Positions 1-8,387 are shown, counted from the first letter of the stretch. The stretch is DNA of 9,918 bases from Planctomycetia bacterium (GCA_009936695.1 JAACEA010000569.1:1-9918); one strand, 5' to 3'. Translations and numbers: made by a program. Notes: a model not told the origin generated them from the letters alone.

Positions 1-1011
1 GGCACGGTGGTGAATGCCGCGGTGCTCCTCCACGGGAAGCAACCGATCCAGGCCATGGCGAAGATCGTCGACGAACCGACGATCAACGTGCACAGCGTGG
101 ATCTCGGGCGGAGTCGGACCTTCACCACCGCGCGATCCCTGCTCGCACCCGCGGATCCTTCCGACTGGACGACGCTGCCACGGGTCGCGCTTCGGCTCGC
201 GGGAATCGTCCCCGTGGATCCGAGGGCGTCCCTTCGACGGCGGCTCGAACGCTTCGGCGGCGGCATCGTGCTCACGCTCTATTCCGCGGTGCCGAAGGGA
301 TCCGGGCTCGGGACCTCGTCCATTCTCGGCGCGACGGTGCTCGCTTGTCTCCGGCGGCTCGTCGATCCGACCGATGATCCGGGGTGGATCGTCGAACGGA
401 CGAGCCTGCTCGAGCAGATGATGACCACGCGCGGCGGTTGGCAGGATCAGGTCGGAGGCGTGTACGGCGGTGTCAAGATCGCCCGCACCTCGCCCGGTCC
501 GCTGCAACGACCGAAGGTCGAGCCGCTCGCGCCGCCGCCCGGATTCCTCGAAGCGATCGAATCACGATCGGTGCTCGTCTACTCCGGCGAGAAGCGGCTT
601 GCCCGTGACATTCTTGAGAAGGTCCTGGGCCGGTATCTCGCGCGGGAACCTCAGGCAATTCGCATCGTCGATCGACTCAAGCGGGGCGCGGAGGCGATGG
701 CGCTGGCGATTCGGGACGGTGATGTGGATCGCTTCTGCGACGGGGTCGCCGACTACTGGTCGCTGAAGCGGGCGTTCGATCCGGCGGCGACCAATGAACG
801 GATCGAGGCCATCGCCGCGGCCCACGCTGGGGATCTCGCGGCGTGGGAACTTCCGGGGGCGGGCGGGGGCGGCTTCGTGCTGATGCTCGCCCGGGACGCC
901 GCGGCGGCGAGGCGGATTCGGGACCGGGTCGACCGGCATCCCGCGAACGACCTCGTCCGGCGCTTCCCGCTCGAGATCGATCGGGAGGGCCTGCGGGTCA
1001 CGGTGCTCTGA
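1..1011 (+). CDS. FKP-like L-fucokinase, GHMP kinase domain (5' end outside window)
   Basis: This is the C-terminal part of a GHMP-family sugar kinase, closest in pattern to the kinase half of bifunctional fucokinase/GDP-fucose pyrophosphorylase (FKP). That enzyme phosphorylates L-fucose to fucose-1-phosphate, which is then turned into GDP-fucose in the cytoplasm. The frame is open from base 1 and the first residues (GTVVNAAV) match an internal FKP segment, so the GTG codons at 7 and 10 are not the real start. Seen in the sequence: the GHMP ATP-binding loop PKGSGLGTSS (bases 292-321), the FKP-typical block TRGGWQDQVGGVYGGVK (about 427-477), and the C-terminal glycine motif PGAGGGGF (about 853-876). 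Whether an N-terminal pyrophosphorylase domain exists cannot be seen. A heptose-7-phosphate kinase (HddA type) is the main alternative, but GGWQDQ and the neighbouring blocks favour fucokinase. Its stop lies 9 bp from that of the convergent esterase gene. Confidence 0.85.
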   Translation, partial: GTVVNAAVLLHGKQPIQAMAKIVDEPTINVHSVDLGRSRTFTTARSLLAPADPSDWTTLPRVALRLAGIVPVDPRASLRRRLERFGGGIVLTLYSAVPKGSGLGTSSILGATVLACLRRLVDPTDDPGWIVERTSLLEQMMTTRGGWQDQVGGVYGGVKIARTSPGPLQRPKVEPLAPPPGFLEAIESRSVLVYSGEKRLARDILEKVLGRYLAREPQAIRIVDRLKRGAEAMALAIRDGDVDRFCDGVADYWSLKRAFDPAATNERIEAIAAAHAGDLAAWELPGAGGGGFVLMLARDAAAARRIRDRVDRHPANDLVRRFPLEIDREGLRVTVL

Positions 1012-1024
1012 TCGGGAAGATCAG
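1008..1024. terminator. Inverted repeat between convergent stop codons
   Basis: CTGATC, a 5-nt loop GGGAA and GATCAG form a perfect 6-bp stem in the 9-bp gap between the convergent kinase and esterase genes. The kinase TGA (1009-1011) lies in one arm and the esterase stop (1021-1023, read on the minus strand) in the other. Three of the pairs come free from facing TGA codons. There is no T-tract on either side, so a bidirectional intrinsic terminator is only possible. Confidence 0.3.
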
Positions 1025-2454
1025 CTCCAGGCGATGAGCAGGATGCCGATGTCGGCGGAGTTGGTCGTGCCGTCGCCGTTCAGGTCCGCCTTGGCCGTAC
1101 CCCACGCGGCGATCATCAGGCCGAGGTCCGCGGCGTCCACGAGGCCGTCACCATTGAGGTCGGCGGGGTTCGGTGGATTCAGCGGCTCGCAATCGACTTC
1201 AAGGACCCCGTCTCCGACCGAACCGTCCGAGCTTCCGACTCGAACGAGGAGCACCTGTCCTTCGAGGGCGAGACTGGACACGGACGCGTCGTCGCCGCAC
1301 TCCTCGTCACCGCACGTGTAGGGCGGCGCACCCGGGGACGGGCATCCGCCGGTTCCATCAAAGACGTCGATTCGGCTGTCGAAGCCGGCATCGCAGGTGG
1401 AGATCGTGAAGGTGCCGGTGCACGGGGCGATGAAGCGGAACCACACGTCGGCCCCGACCGCAGGGCCGTTTCCACTACTGCAGTTGAGGGCGCTCGGGAT
1501 CCCACTGTCGGACGAACCGACGGTCGAGAAGGGCGTCTGGCCTGTGAAGATCTCCGTCGCGGCACCGCAGTCGTCGTTGACGGGAGGTTCGACGGGATCG
1601 CAGGCGACCAGGCCGTCGATGTCGTACCCGGACACGAATTCCCAGATCGCGGTCGTCGCGAAGTACGGAACGTCGTGCCCGCCCCCCTGGCGACGAAAGT
1701 GCTGGAATCCGTGGCAGCCCTCTCCGGGAGCCCACGTGTATCGGGTGACGCCGCCACCGAGGGAGACGACTTCGGGATCGGGTTCCGACTGGTTCTTCGC
1801 GACCCAGAAGGCGTTCTGATCGGCGACGGAAGGGACCCAACTGGCCCCGTTGTAGGGCGCGTAGAAGTCCTGGGTTCCCAGGATGTGACAGACGGCGGTC
1901 GGCAGGCCCTCGGCGCAGTCGTCGTAGGTCGACCGATACATGCTCGCGGCGACCGGAGCGATGGCGGCGAATTCATCACTCTTGACGCAGGCGAGATCCC
2001 AGACGAAGCTTCCGCCCATCGAGTATCCGCCGGCGTAGATTCGTCTTCGATCCGCGTTGTAGCGTTCGACCAGATCGTCGATCATCGCGCTGGCGTAGGC
2101 CATGTCGATCTCGTAGTTGCCGTTGGTCTCGCCCTGACCGAGGTCGTATCCCCAGCAGCGGCATGATTCGATCACGTCGGGCCAGGCCTCGGGGTAGACG
2201 AGAATGAATCGCTGCGTGTTCGCGAGCGGGCGGAAGTCGGCCTCGAAGACGCCGCCATCGGCGTCGCCGCCACCGCCATGGAACCACATCATGACCGCGA
2301 GGTCCTCCGACGGATCGAAGCCCGGCGGAAGATGCACCAGGTAGCGGCGATTCAGGCCATCGACGTTCAGGGCGATCGAGGTCTGTCCGAACGCGGCGCT
2401 CGCTGGCAGCAGCACGGAGAGCAATGCGGCAAGGGCGATGAGGTGGCGGTACAT
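1021..2454 (-). CDS. Secreted PHB-depolymerase/feruloyl-esterase-like hydrolase with C-terminal beta-sandwich and dockerin-like repeats
   Basis: Predicted exported serine esterase of the alpha/beta-hydrolase fold (LpqC / polyhydroxybutyrate depolymerase group), 477 residues. The start at 2454 is chosen because it begins directly with a signal peptide (MYRHLIALAALLSVLLPASA, cleavage near 20-24) and has GGAG 10 nt upstream; a GTG at 2496 would put 14 polar residues in front. Visible catalytic elements are the oxyanion motif HGGGG at 59-63, the nucleophile elbow GYSMG with Ser145, the likely acid Asp196 in GTQD, and His260 in GGGHDVP. Residues 293-423 form a Cys-rich, probably beta-sandwich domain resembling pre-peptidase C-terminal-like modules (NDDCGAA, ADVWFRF, CTGTFTISTC). 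Residues 431-477 hold two dockerin-type calcium loops (DLNGDGLVDAAD and DLNGDGTTNSAD) and end the protein. The substrate could be a polyester, a feruloylated polysaccharide or an acetylated glycan; sequence alone does not decide. Confidence 0.85.
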   Translation of the reverse strand: MYRHLIALAALLSVLLPASAAFGQTSIALNVDGLNRRYLVHLPPGFDPSEDLAVMMWFHGGGGDADGGVFEADFRPLANTQRFILVYPEAWPDVIESCRCWGYDLGQGETNGNYEIDMAYASAMIDDLVERYNADRRRIYAGGYSMGGSFVWDLACVKSDEFAAIAPVAASMYRSTYDDCAEGLPTAVCHILGTQDFYAPYNGASWVPSVADQNAFWVAKNQSEPDPEVVSLGGGVTRYTWAPGEGCHGFQHFRRQGGGHDVPYFATTAIWEFVSGYDIDGLVACDPVEPPVNDDCGAATEIFTGQTPFSTVGSSDSGIPSALNCSSGNGPAVGADVWFRFIAPCTGTFTISTCDAGFDSRIDVFDGTGGCPSPGAPPYTCGDEECGDDASVSSLALEGQVLLVRVGSSDGSVGDGVLEVDCEPLNPPNPADLNGDGLVDAADLGLMIAAWGTAKADLNGDGTTNSADIGILLIAWS

Positions 2455-2494
2455 GCGGGGCGAGCTCCAGTGAAGGCAGAATCCATCACAGTCC

Positions 2495-2524
2495 ACCCTA
2501 CGACGCGTGCCCGACCGAAACCAA
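2495..2524 (-). promoter_or_regulatory. Possible sigma-70-type promoter for the esterase gene
   Basis: On the minus strand TTGGTT (2524-2519) and TAGGGT (2500-2495) are separated by 18 nt. Transcription would begin near 2488, giving a leader of about 34 nt that contains the GGAG ribosome binding site. Each hexamer matches the consensus at about half of its positions, so this is only suggestive. The gap to the upstream porin-like gene is 123 bp (2455-2577), enough for a separate promoter. Confidence 0.3.
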
Positions 2525-2577
2525 CGTTTAACGAAAGGATTCGTGCCAGAGCACTAGGGATTGCTGCACCGACGTGT

Positions 2578-3087
2578 TCAAAACTCGATCCGCAAGGTGA
2601 GGAGGCCGGTGATCTGGTCGACCGGATCACCACGATCGGACCGCCAGGCGATGCCGGGCTGCAGCACCGCGTCCGGCGTGATTCGCCAACCATAGAACGC
2701 CGTGAGGGCGGTGCTCCGGAGATCGCCTTCGTCGAGAATCCGATTCACCGGATCGTCGATGGTGAGGCTCACCCCGAAGAGATCGGCGGGACGTCCCCAC
2801 GGCGTCGCCGTCGTCGCCAGACCGACGGTCGTCCGCGGACGGCCCCGACGTCGATGGTCGGGCGATTCGAGATGGGAGCCGAACACACCGAGCCGCTTCG
2901 AATCACCATCGAGCATCCAGATCGGCGTCGCCGCCGAGAGTGGGATCACAGCGTGGTCGGGGAGGAGGGCCGGTCGCTCGAGCAGGCGGGCGAGTGCATC
3001 CTCCTCGGCGTCGATCGCGGCCTGGGCCGGGGCGACGAAGAGTCCGAGCAGAAGCATGCCGAGGGTGATGAATCGATCGGTTCGCAT
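2578..3087 (-). CDS. Short outer-membrane protein resembling the C-terminal end of OprB-type carbohydrate porins
   Basis: A 169-residue protein with a clear signal peptide ([23 protein letters not shown], about 1-23), so probably exported to the outer membrane. From about residue 86 onward, alternating hydrophobic stretches look like beta strands. The last block ([37 protein letters not shown]) resembles the end of OprB-family porins, including an Asp-Pro turn after the penultimate strand and a terminal Phe, the usual barrel-assembly signal. Full OprB porins are roughly 400 residues or more, so this is far too short for a complete 16-strand barrel. It is either an internally deleted relative or a separate small barrel. 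The ATG directly abuts GGGAG with no spacer, so the exact start or mode of initiation is uncertain. It is transcribed toward the esterase gene and away from the isomerase operon. Confidence 0.65.
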   Translation of the reverse strand: MRTDRFITLGMLLLGLFVAPAQAAIDAEEDALARLLERPALLPDHAVIPLSAATPIWMLDGDSKRLGVFGSHLESPDHRRRGRPRTTVGLATTATPWGRPADLFGVSLTIDDPVNRILDEGDLRSTALTAFYGWRITPDAVLQPGIAWRSDRGDPVDQITGLLTLRIEF

Positions 3088-3179
3088 CTCCCTTCTACGA
3101 CCTCCACGAGACGTTGGATCGTGGGTCTTCGCCCCCTTCGATCCGCCTTCGAGCGTTCAAGAGCCGCGATTCCTGCACA

Positions 3180-3208
3180 TTGTGCCGAAGCGATCCCTTC
3201 GGTACGGT
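3180..3208 (+). promoter_or_regulatory. Possible promoter for the isomerase-symporter operon
   Basis: TTGTGC (3180-3185) and TACGGT (3203-3208) are spaced by 17 nt in the 164-bp divergent gap 3088-3251. Start of transcription would fall near 3215, leaving a leader of about 37 nt with GGAG at 3238-3241. The hexamers keep the strongest bases (TTG and TA...T) but little else. I see no riboswitch-like structure or clear operator in this gap. Confidence 0.3.
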
Positions 3209-3251
3209 GGCGGTCGTCGGCGTGTCGCCGATTCCATGGAGCACCCCAGAA

Positions 3252-4250
3252 ATGTCCCAACCCGCCGATCCTCGTCGTCGATCCTTCTTCGGAGGCCTCG
3301 CGGGCCTCGCAGGCCTCGGCGCCGCGACGAGTCTGTCGCGGGCGGCCCTCGCGATGCCCGACGCCGGAGAACCGACGATGCCTCCCAATCAGATATCGCT
3401 CGCCCAGTGGTCGCTTCATCGCGAGATCTACGGTGGCAAGCTCGATCCACTCCGATTCGCGGAAGTGACCATGACGCGATTCGGACTGGCGGGTTGCGAA
3501 TACGTGAACAGCTTCTACAAGGACAAGATCGGTGTGCCGGGCTACCTCGCGAGCATGAAGAAGGTCGCCGGTGATCACGGGGTCACCTCGGTCCTGATCA
3601 TGTGCGACGGCGAAGGCGCGCTCGGCGATCCCGACGAGAAGAAGCGTCGCCAGGCCGTCGACAACCACCAGCGATGGCTGGAGGCCGCGAAGTTCCTCGG
3701 CTGCCACTCGATCCGGGTGAACGCCCAGTCCTCGGGAACGTGGGACGAACAGATGGAACGGGCGGCCGACGGGCTTGCGATGCTCTCCGAAAAGGCGGCG
3801 CCCTTCGGTCTCGACGTGATCGTCGAGAACCACGGCGGGCTCTCCTCGAACGGTGAATGGCTGGCCGGCGTCATGACGCGGGTCGCGATGCCGAACTGCG
3901 GGACCCTTCCGGACTTCGGAAACTTCAGCCTCGGCGGCGGCAAGTGGTACGACCGGTACAAGGGCGTCACCCAGCTGATGCCGTTCGCCAAGGCGGTCAG
4001 CGCGAAGAGTCGGAAGTTCGATGCAGACGGCCTCGAATCCGAGACCGATTTCGCCCGGATGATGGAGATCGTCCGGTATGCGAAGTATCGCGGCTGGGTG
4101 GGCATCGAGTGGGAAGGGGGCAGTCCCTCCGAGCACGAGGGAATCCTCCTCACCAAGAGACTCCTCGAGAAGACCGGCTGCGTCGCGGCCCGTACCGGCG
4201 ACGGCCCCTTCGACGTCGCGCCCGCGGGTGGAGCGACCGATGCAAGGTGA
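3252..4250 (+). CDS. Tat-exported sugar phosphate isomerase/epimerase-like TIM-barrel protein
   Basis: A 332-residue protein of the xylose-isomerase-like TIM-barrel superfamily (AP_endonuc_2 fold), which includes metal-dependent sugar isomerases and epimerases. The ATG at 3252 is preferred over the upstream ATG at 3114 because the protein then opens with a twin-arginine signal ([18 protein letters not shown], residues 6-23, likely cleaved near ALA at 32-34) and has GGAG 10 nt upstream. It should therefore act folded in the periplasm. Candidate metal ligands are Glu192 in VIVENHGG, Asp221 in LPDFGN and Glu286 in GIEWEG. Where many relatives carry a His on strand 7, this protein reads AVSAKS, so the metal site may differ. 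It overlaps the next gene by 11 bp, indicating translational coupling to the symporter subunits. Exact substrate is not recognisable. Confidence 0.8.
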   Translation: MSQPADPRRRSFFGGLAGLAGLGAATSLSRAALAMPDAGEPTMPPNQISLAQWSLHREIYGGKLDPLRFAEVTMTRFGLAGCEYVNSFYKDKIGVPGYLASMKKVAGDHGVTSVLIMCDGEGALGDPDEKKRRQAVDNHQRWLEAAKFLGCHSIRVNAQSSGTWDEQMERAADGLAMLSEKAAPFGLDVIVENHGGLSSNGEWLAGVMTRVAMPNCGTLPDFGNFSLGGGKWYDRYKGVTQLMPFAKAVSAKSRKFDADGLESETDFARMMEIVRYAKYRGWVGIEWEGGSPSEHEGILLTKRLLEKTGCVAARTGDGPFDVAPAGGATDAR

Positions 4251-4521
4251 CGCCGGCACCGATCGCAGGCGAGCCTACTTCCAAGCCAACCTCCGGCTCA
4301 TCGGCGGGCTGCTCGTGGTCTGGGCGGCGGTGTCGTTCGGTTGCGGGATCCTGCTCGCGCCGAGTCTGAACGCGTACCGGCTCCCCTTCACCGAGTATCC
4401 ACTGGGTTTCTGGTTCGCCCAGCAGGGATCGATCTACGTCTTCGTGCTGTTGATCGTGGTCTACGTGATCGCGATGAACCGCCTCGATCGCCGTTTCGGG
4501 GTCGCCGAGAGGGAGGATTGA
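4240..4521 (+). CDS. DUF4212 small subunit of a VC_2705-type sodium/solute symporter
   Basis: A 93-residue membrane protein of the DUF4212 family, the small partner encoded beside large SSS-family symporters of the VC_2705 type. It has two hydrophobic segments (about 19-40 and 64-79) and the family signatures [21 protein letters not shown] and [18 protein letters not shown], followed by the conserved tail [10 protein letters not shown]. The ATG at 4240 lies inside the end of the isomerase gene, with GGAG at 4230-4233 and a 6-nt spacer; the longer upstream frame is only the shadow of that gene. The stop at 4519-4521 abuts the start of the large subunit, so the two are made together and probably form one complex in the inner membrane. 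Confidence 0.95.
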   Translation: MQGDAGTDRRRAYFQANLRLIGGLLVVWAAVSFGCGILLAPSLNAYRLPFTEYPLGFWFAQQGSIYVFVLLIVVYVIAMNRLDRRFGVAERED

Positions 4522-6312
<1,791 letters not shown>

Positions 6313-6315
<3 letters not shown>

Positions 6316-6338
6316 GCGCCGCGGATGGGGAGCGTTCA
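6313..6338. terminator. Imperfect hairpin between convergent symporter and cupin genes
   Basis: TGAGCGC (6313-6319) can pair with GCGTTCA (6332-6338): seven pairs including one G-U, around a 12-nt loop. As at 1008-1024, the two stop codons sit in opposite arms. The convergent gap is only 20 bp and carries no T-tract, so terminator function is uncertain. Confidence 0.25.
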
Positions 6339-6767
6339 CGCGGGCAGAAGTTCGAAACCCCGGAATTCGAACGCCGGACAGACCGTGCAGCCGACCAGCG
6401 TCCAGCGGCCGAGACACTTCGCGGACTGCCATTCACCGGGCTCGACGATCCCCTGCGGCGTCTCGCCCGCGAGCACGTCGGGACCGAGCCTGATGGTCCG
6501 CGCGATCTCGGGAGCCGCGTCGGACAATCGAAGCTCGAGCGGATCGCCCGCATAGTGATGCCAGATCTCCGTCGCATCGACCCGATGCCACCGATTGTCG
6601 ACGCCGCCGGGAAGCAGGAACAGGATCGCCGTGCCGTGGCCTCGGCTGCCGTCGGAGGCGGTGTGCCGCCATGTCTCGCGGAAGAACCCGCCCTCGGGAT
6701 GGGGTTCGAGTCCGAGGTGGTCGACGATCGCCTCGGCGGAGGGGGGGGGGTTCGATTCGGGGGTCAT
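6336..6767 (-). CDS. DUF985 (Cupin_5) family protein
   Basis: A 143-residue single-domain cupin of the DUF985 family, a small cytoplasmic beta-barrel family of mostly unknown biochemical role. Signatures present are HPEGGFFRETWR (23-34), AILFLLPGGVDNRWHRVDATEIWHHYAGDPL (47-77, given here by ends: AILFLL to AGDPL), VEPGEWQSA (108-116) and LVGCTVCPAFEFRGFEL (124-140). His61, Glu67, His70 and His71 are plausible metal or ligand contacts. The ATG at 6767 is chosen because the frame further upstream is Arg/Ser-rich shadow sequence of the sigma factor gene. A TACGCT box lies exactly 6 nt before the ATG and no ribosome binding site is seen. Codons 7-9 (Pro-Pro-Pro) fall in a run of ten identical bases. 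It converges on the symporter gene and is divergent from the sigma factor. Confidence 0.9.
   Translation of the reverse strand: MTPESNPPPSAEAIVDHLGLEPHPEGGFFRETWRHTASDGSRGHGTAILFLLPGGVDNRWHRVDATEIWHHYAGDPLELRLSDAAPEIARTIRLGPDVLAGETPQGIVEPGEWQSAKCLGRWTLVGCTVCPAFEFRGFELLPA
6741..6750. repeat. Homopolymer tract of ten G near the cupin start
   Basis: Ten consecutive G bases on the plus strand (C on the cupin coding strand) cover the last base of codon 6 and all of codons 7-9. A one-base slip would shift the cupin frame right after its start. It could be a natural contingency tract or a sequencing-sensitive site; the intact downstream reading frame shows that ten is the in-frame length here. Confidence 0.9.
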
Positions 6768-6773
6768 GCGAGG

Positions 6774-6779
6774 AGCGTA
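6774..6779 (-). promoter_or_regulatory. -10-like box TACGCT placed for leaderless transcription of the cupin gene
   Basis: On the minus strand TACGCT is followed by six bases (CCTCGC) and then the cupin ATG, so transcription would start on or next to the A of the start codon. No consensus -35 hexamer is seen at 16-18 nt. The call rests mostly on the same spacing at two other starts in this window. Confidence 0.35.
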
Positions 6780-6805
6780 TGCGAACTCGACAGGGACGTC
6801 TCGGC

Positions 6806-6811
6806 TACATT
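6806..6811 (+). promoter_or_regulatory. -10-like box TACATT placed for leaderless transcription of the sigma factor gene
   Basis: TACATT is followed by CCGGCG and then the ATG at 6818, again 6 nt. There is no Shine-Dalgarno sequence and no good -35 hexamer. With the cupin box at 6774-6779 it forms a back-to-back pair only 26 bp apart inside the 50-bp intergenic region, so polymerases on the two promoters would compete. Confidence 0.4.
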
Positions 6812-6817
6812 CCGGCG

Positions 6818-7645
6818 ATGACGACCTCGAAACATCCGCCCGTCGCGGGCACGCCGACCGCCGAGGCGATTCCGATCCTCTTCGATCTTCATGCGTCGAT
6901 GATTCGAGGACTCGCGTGGCGACTGAGCGGGAGCGAGGACGAGGCCGACGAGATTCTTCAGGAGACCTTTCTCGAAGCGCAGCGAAGCTGGAGTCGCTTC
7001 GAAGGTCGGTCGAAGGCGAGCACCTGGCTCGGCGGCATCGCGATCCGTCGGTGGAAGCGGCGGCACCGTCGTCGCGTCGGGGAGCCGGCTCGGATTCCAT
7101 CGCTGGAGGAGCTTCTGCCCTTCGGGGAGACCACGAGCTCGGTGATTCCAGCGCCGGGTGGGACGCCGCTCGAGGAGGTCATCCGACGGGAGGCCGCCAG
7201 TGCGGTGCATCAGGCGATTCTCGAACTACCGGATGATTTCCGCGTTCCACTGGTCATGAAGGAGATGCTGGAGTTGCCGATCGCCAACGTCGCGGCGGCG
7301 CTCGACCTCAACGAGCAGACCGTCAAGTCGCGTCTCCACCGAGCTCGTCTGCGGATGCGTGAGGCGATGCGCTCCCGGCTTCCGCAATCGCCCGCCGTGG
7401 ATCCGGCATACGACCGACAGACCTGCATCGACCTGCTCAATGCGAAACTCAATGCGCTCGATGCCGGTCGGGTCTTTCCGGTCGCCGATGAGGTCATCTG
7501 CGGTCGTTGCAGCGCGGTCTTCGCCGAACTCGACCTGGCCACCGATCTCTGCCGCGATTGCTCGGGGAGCGAGCCTTCCGACACGCTTCGTGCCCTCGTG
7601 TTGGGGACTGCAGCAGGCTCGAATCCGGGTCCTTCAGGGGATTGA
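6818..7645 (+). CDS. ECF-type RNA polymerase sigma factor with fused C-terminal Cys-cluster domain
   Basis: A 275-residue sigma-70-family regulator of the extracytoplasmic function group. Region 2 spans about 20-83 (FDLHASMIRGLAWRLSGSED, DEILQETFLEAQRSW, ASTWLGGIAIRRWKRR) and region 4 about 125-183, with the DNA-binding helix-turn-helix IANVAAALDLNEQTVKSRL. ECF factors are usually near 170-200 residues; this one continues for about 85 more. The extension contains Cys203, a Cys228-Gly-Arg-Cys231 pair and a Cys245-Arg-Asp-Cys248 pair, resembling a degenerate zinc-binding anti-sigma domain (zf-HC2-like) or a zinc ribbon. This suggests a built-in sensor, possibly redox- or metal-responsive. The ATG at 6818 is preferred over those at 6671 and 6779 because upstream residues are Arg-rich shadow sequence and a -10 box sits 6 nt before it. 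No separate anti-sigma gene is adjacent; the next gene is a rhodanese 90 bp downstream. Confidence 0.88.
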   Translation: MTTSKHPPVAGTPTAEAIPILFDLHASMIRGLAWRLSGSEDEADEILQETFLEAQRSWSRFEGRSKASTWLGGIAIRRWKRRHRRRVGEPARIPSLEELLPFGETTSSVIPAPGGTPLEEVIRREAASAVHQAILELPDDFRVPLVMKEMLELPIANVAAALDLNEQTVKSRLHRARLRMREAMRSRLPQSPAVDPAYDRQTCIDLLNAKLNALDAGRVFPVADEVICGRCSAVFAELDLATDLCRDCSGSEPSDTLRALVLGTAAGSNPGPSGD

Positions 7646-7735
7646 GCGGCGATTCCTCGATTCTTCGGGAACCTGGCGGGCGATTCAGGCACTCAGGGAT
7701 CGGAATCAACCATCGACCCTGCTTCGGAGCCCGTC

Positions 7736-8338
7736 ATGTCCACCAGCATCGAGGACGTCCTGCACCCCACGCCACCGTCGCACGACCATCCGGCACCACC
7801 CGTCGCGATCGAATCGACGGAAGTCGACGTGATGCTCAAGGCGGACGCGATCCTGCTGGTCGACGTGCGGTCGTCCGATGAACATCGTCAAGAGCGGATT
7901 GCCGGGGCGGTGTGCATGCCGCTCGATTGGCTCGACCCGGACGCGATCGAGCGGATGGCTGCGGGCCGGACGGTCGTCTTCCACTGCCGGACGGGGCGTC
8001 GAAGCGACGAGGCGATCGGTCGAATGGGGGAGAGTCTCTCGGTGCCCGTGGCCGGCATGAAGGGCGGAATCACCGCGTGGAGGGCGGGGGGGTTCCCGGT
8101 CGAGCATGACGCAGGTCGGGCGATTCCGATGATGCGACAGGTACAGATCGCGGCGGGAGCCATGATCGTCGCCTTCACGGCCCTCGCGGCGACGATCAGT
8201 CCATGGTTCCTGCTTGGAACCGCCTTCGTGGGCGCGGGCCTGTGTTTCGCCGGATTGACGGGGACCTGTGGACTCGCCGTGGTGCTCGGACTGATGCCCT
8301 GGAACCGCCGTTCGGTTCGTTCGATCGCGGTCGCCTGA
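7736..8338 (+). CDS. Rhodanese-domain protein fused to a DUF2892 membrane domain
   Basis: A 200-residue protein that joins a rhodanese (sulfurtransferase) domain, about 24-125, to a DUF2892 two-helix membrane domain, about 132-192. The arrangement is like E. coli YgaP. The rhodanese part shows LLVDVRSSDEH, the active-site loop CRTGRRS with Cys84, and the closing motif GGITAWRAGGFPV. Such domains carry sulfane sulfur as a persulfide on the loop Cys. The membrane part reads MRQVQIAAGAMI, then SPWFLLGTAFVGAGLCFAGL and the conserved ending MPWNR, with Cys170 and Cys178 near the membrane. The ATG at 7736 has GGAG 6 nt upstream. It follows the sigma factor gene by 90 bp on the same strand, so it could be co-transcribed or under that factor's control. 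This is inferred from position only. Confidence 0.9.
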   Translation: MSTSIEDVLHPTPPSHDHPAPPVAIESTEVDVMLKADAILLVDVRSSDEHRQERIAGAVCMPLDWLDPDAIERMAAGRTVVFHCRTGRRSDEAIGRMGESLSVPVAGMKGGITAWRAGGFPVEHDAGRAIPMMRQVQIAAGAMIVAFTALAATISPWFLLGTAFVGAGLCFAGLTGTCGLAVVLGLMPWNRRSVRSIAVA

Positions 8339-8339
8339 C

Positions 8340-8372
8340 TCGGCTCGCCGCGCTCGAATCGGGATGAGCCGA
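8340..8372. terminator. Inverted repeat between rhodanese and threonine dehydrogenase genes
   Basis: TCGGCTC (8340-8346) and GAGCCGA (8366-8372) form a perfect 7-bp stem with a 19-nt loop, immediately after the rhodanese stop. There is no T-tract. The right arm overlaps where a -35 element for the downstream gene would sit, so it could equally be an operator. Confidence 0.3.
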
Positions 8373-8387
8373 TCGGACCGTTCCCGC

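Noticed and set aside
2531..2544. ACGAA-AGGA-TTCGT small palindrome upstream of the esterase gene
   Set aside because: A 5-bp stem with no T-tract is too weak to call a terminator or operator.
2278..3468. Plus-strand open frame of 396 codons crossing three genes
   Set aside because: It spans the esterase, the porin-like gene and the isomerase start, all better supported by signal peptides and family motifs; its own product has no domain.
2946..4259. Long minus-strand open frame of 437 codons over the isomerase gene
   Set aside because: It is the antisense shadow of a high-GC gene: composition is Arg/His/Glu-rich, it has no recognisable motif, and it lies over a clear Tat-exported TIM-barrel coding sequence.
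7667..7674. GGGAACCT in the gap before the rhodanese gene as an ECF-type -35 element
   Set aside because: The core GGAAC fits ECF promoters, but no convincing -10 element appears 16-17 nt downstream.
7648..7686. Repeated GGCGATTC (7648-7655 and 7679-7686, 31 bp apart) plus another CGATTC at 7658, considered as regulator binding sites
   Set aside because: CGATTC recurs in coding sequence across the window, so the copies in this 90-bp gap may be chance; no symmetry or promoter relationship is clear.
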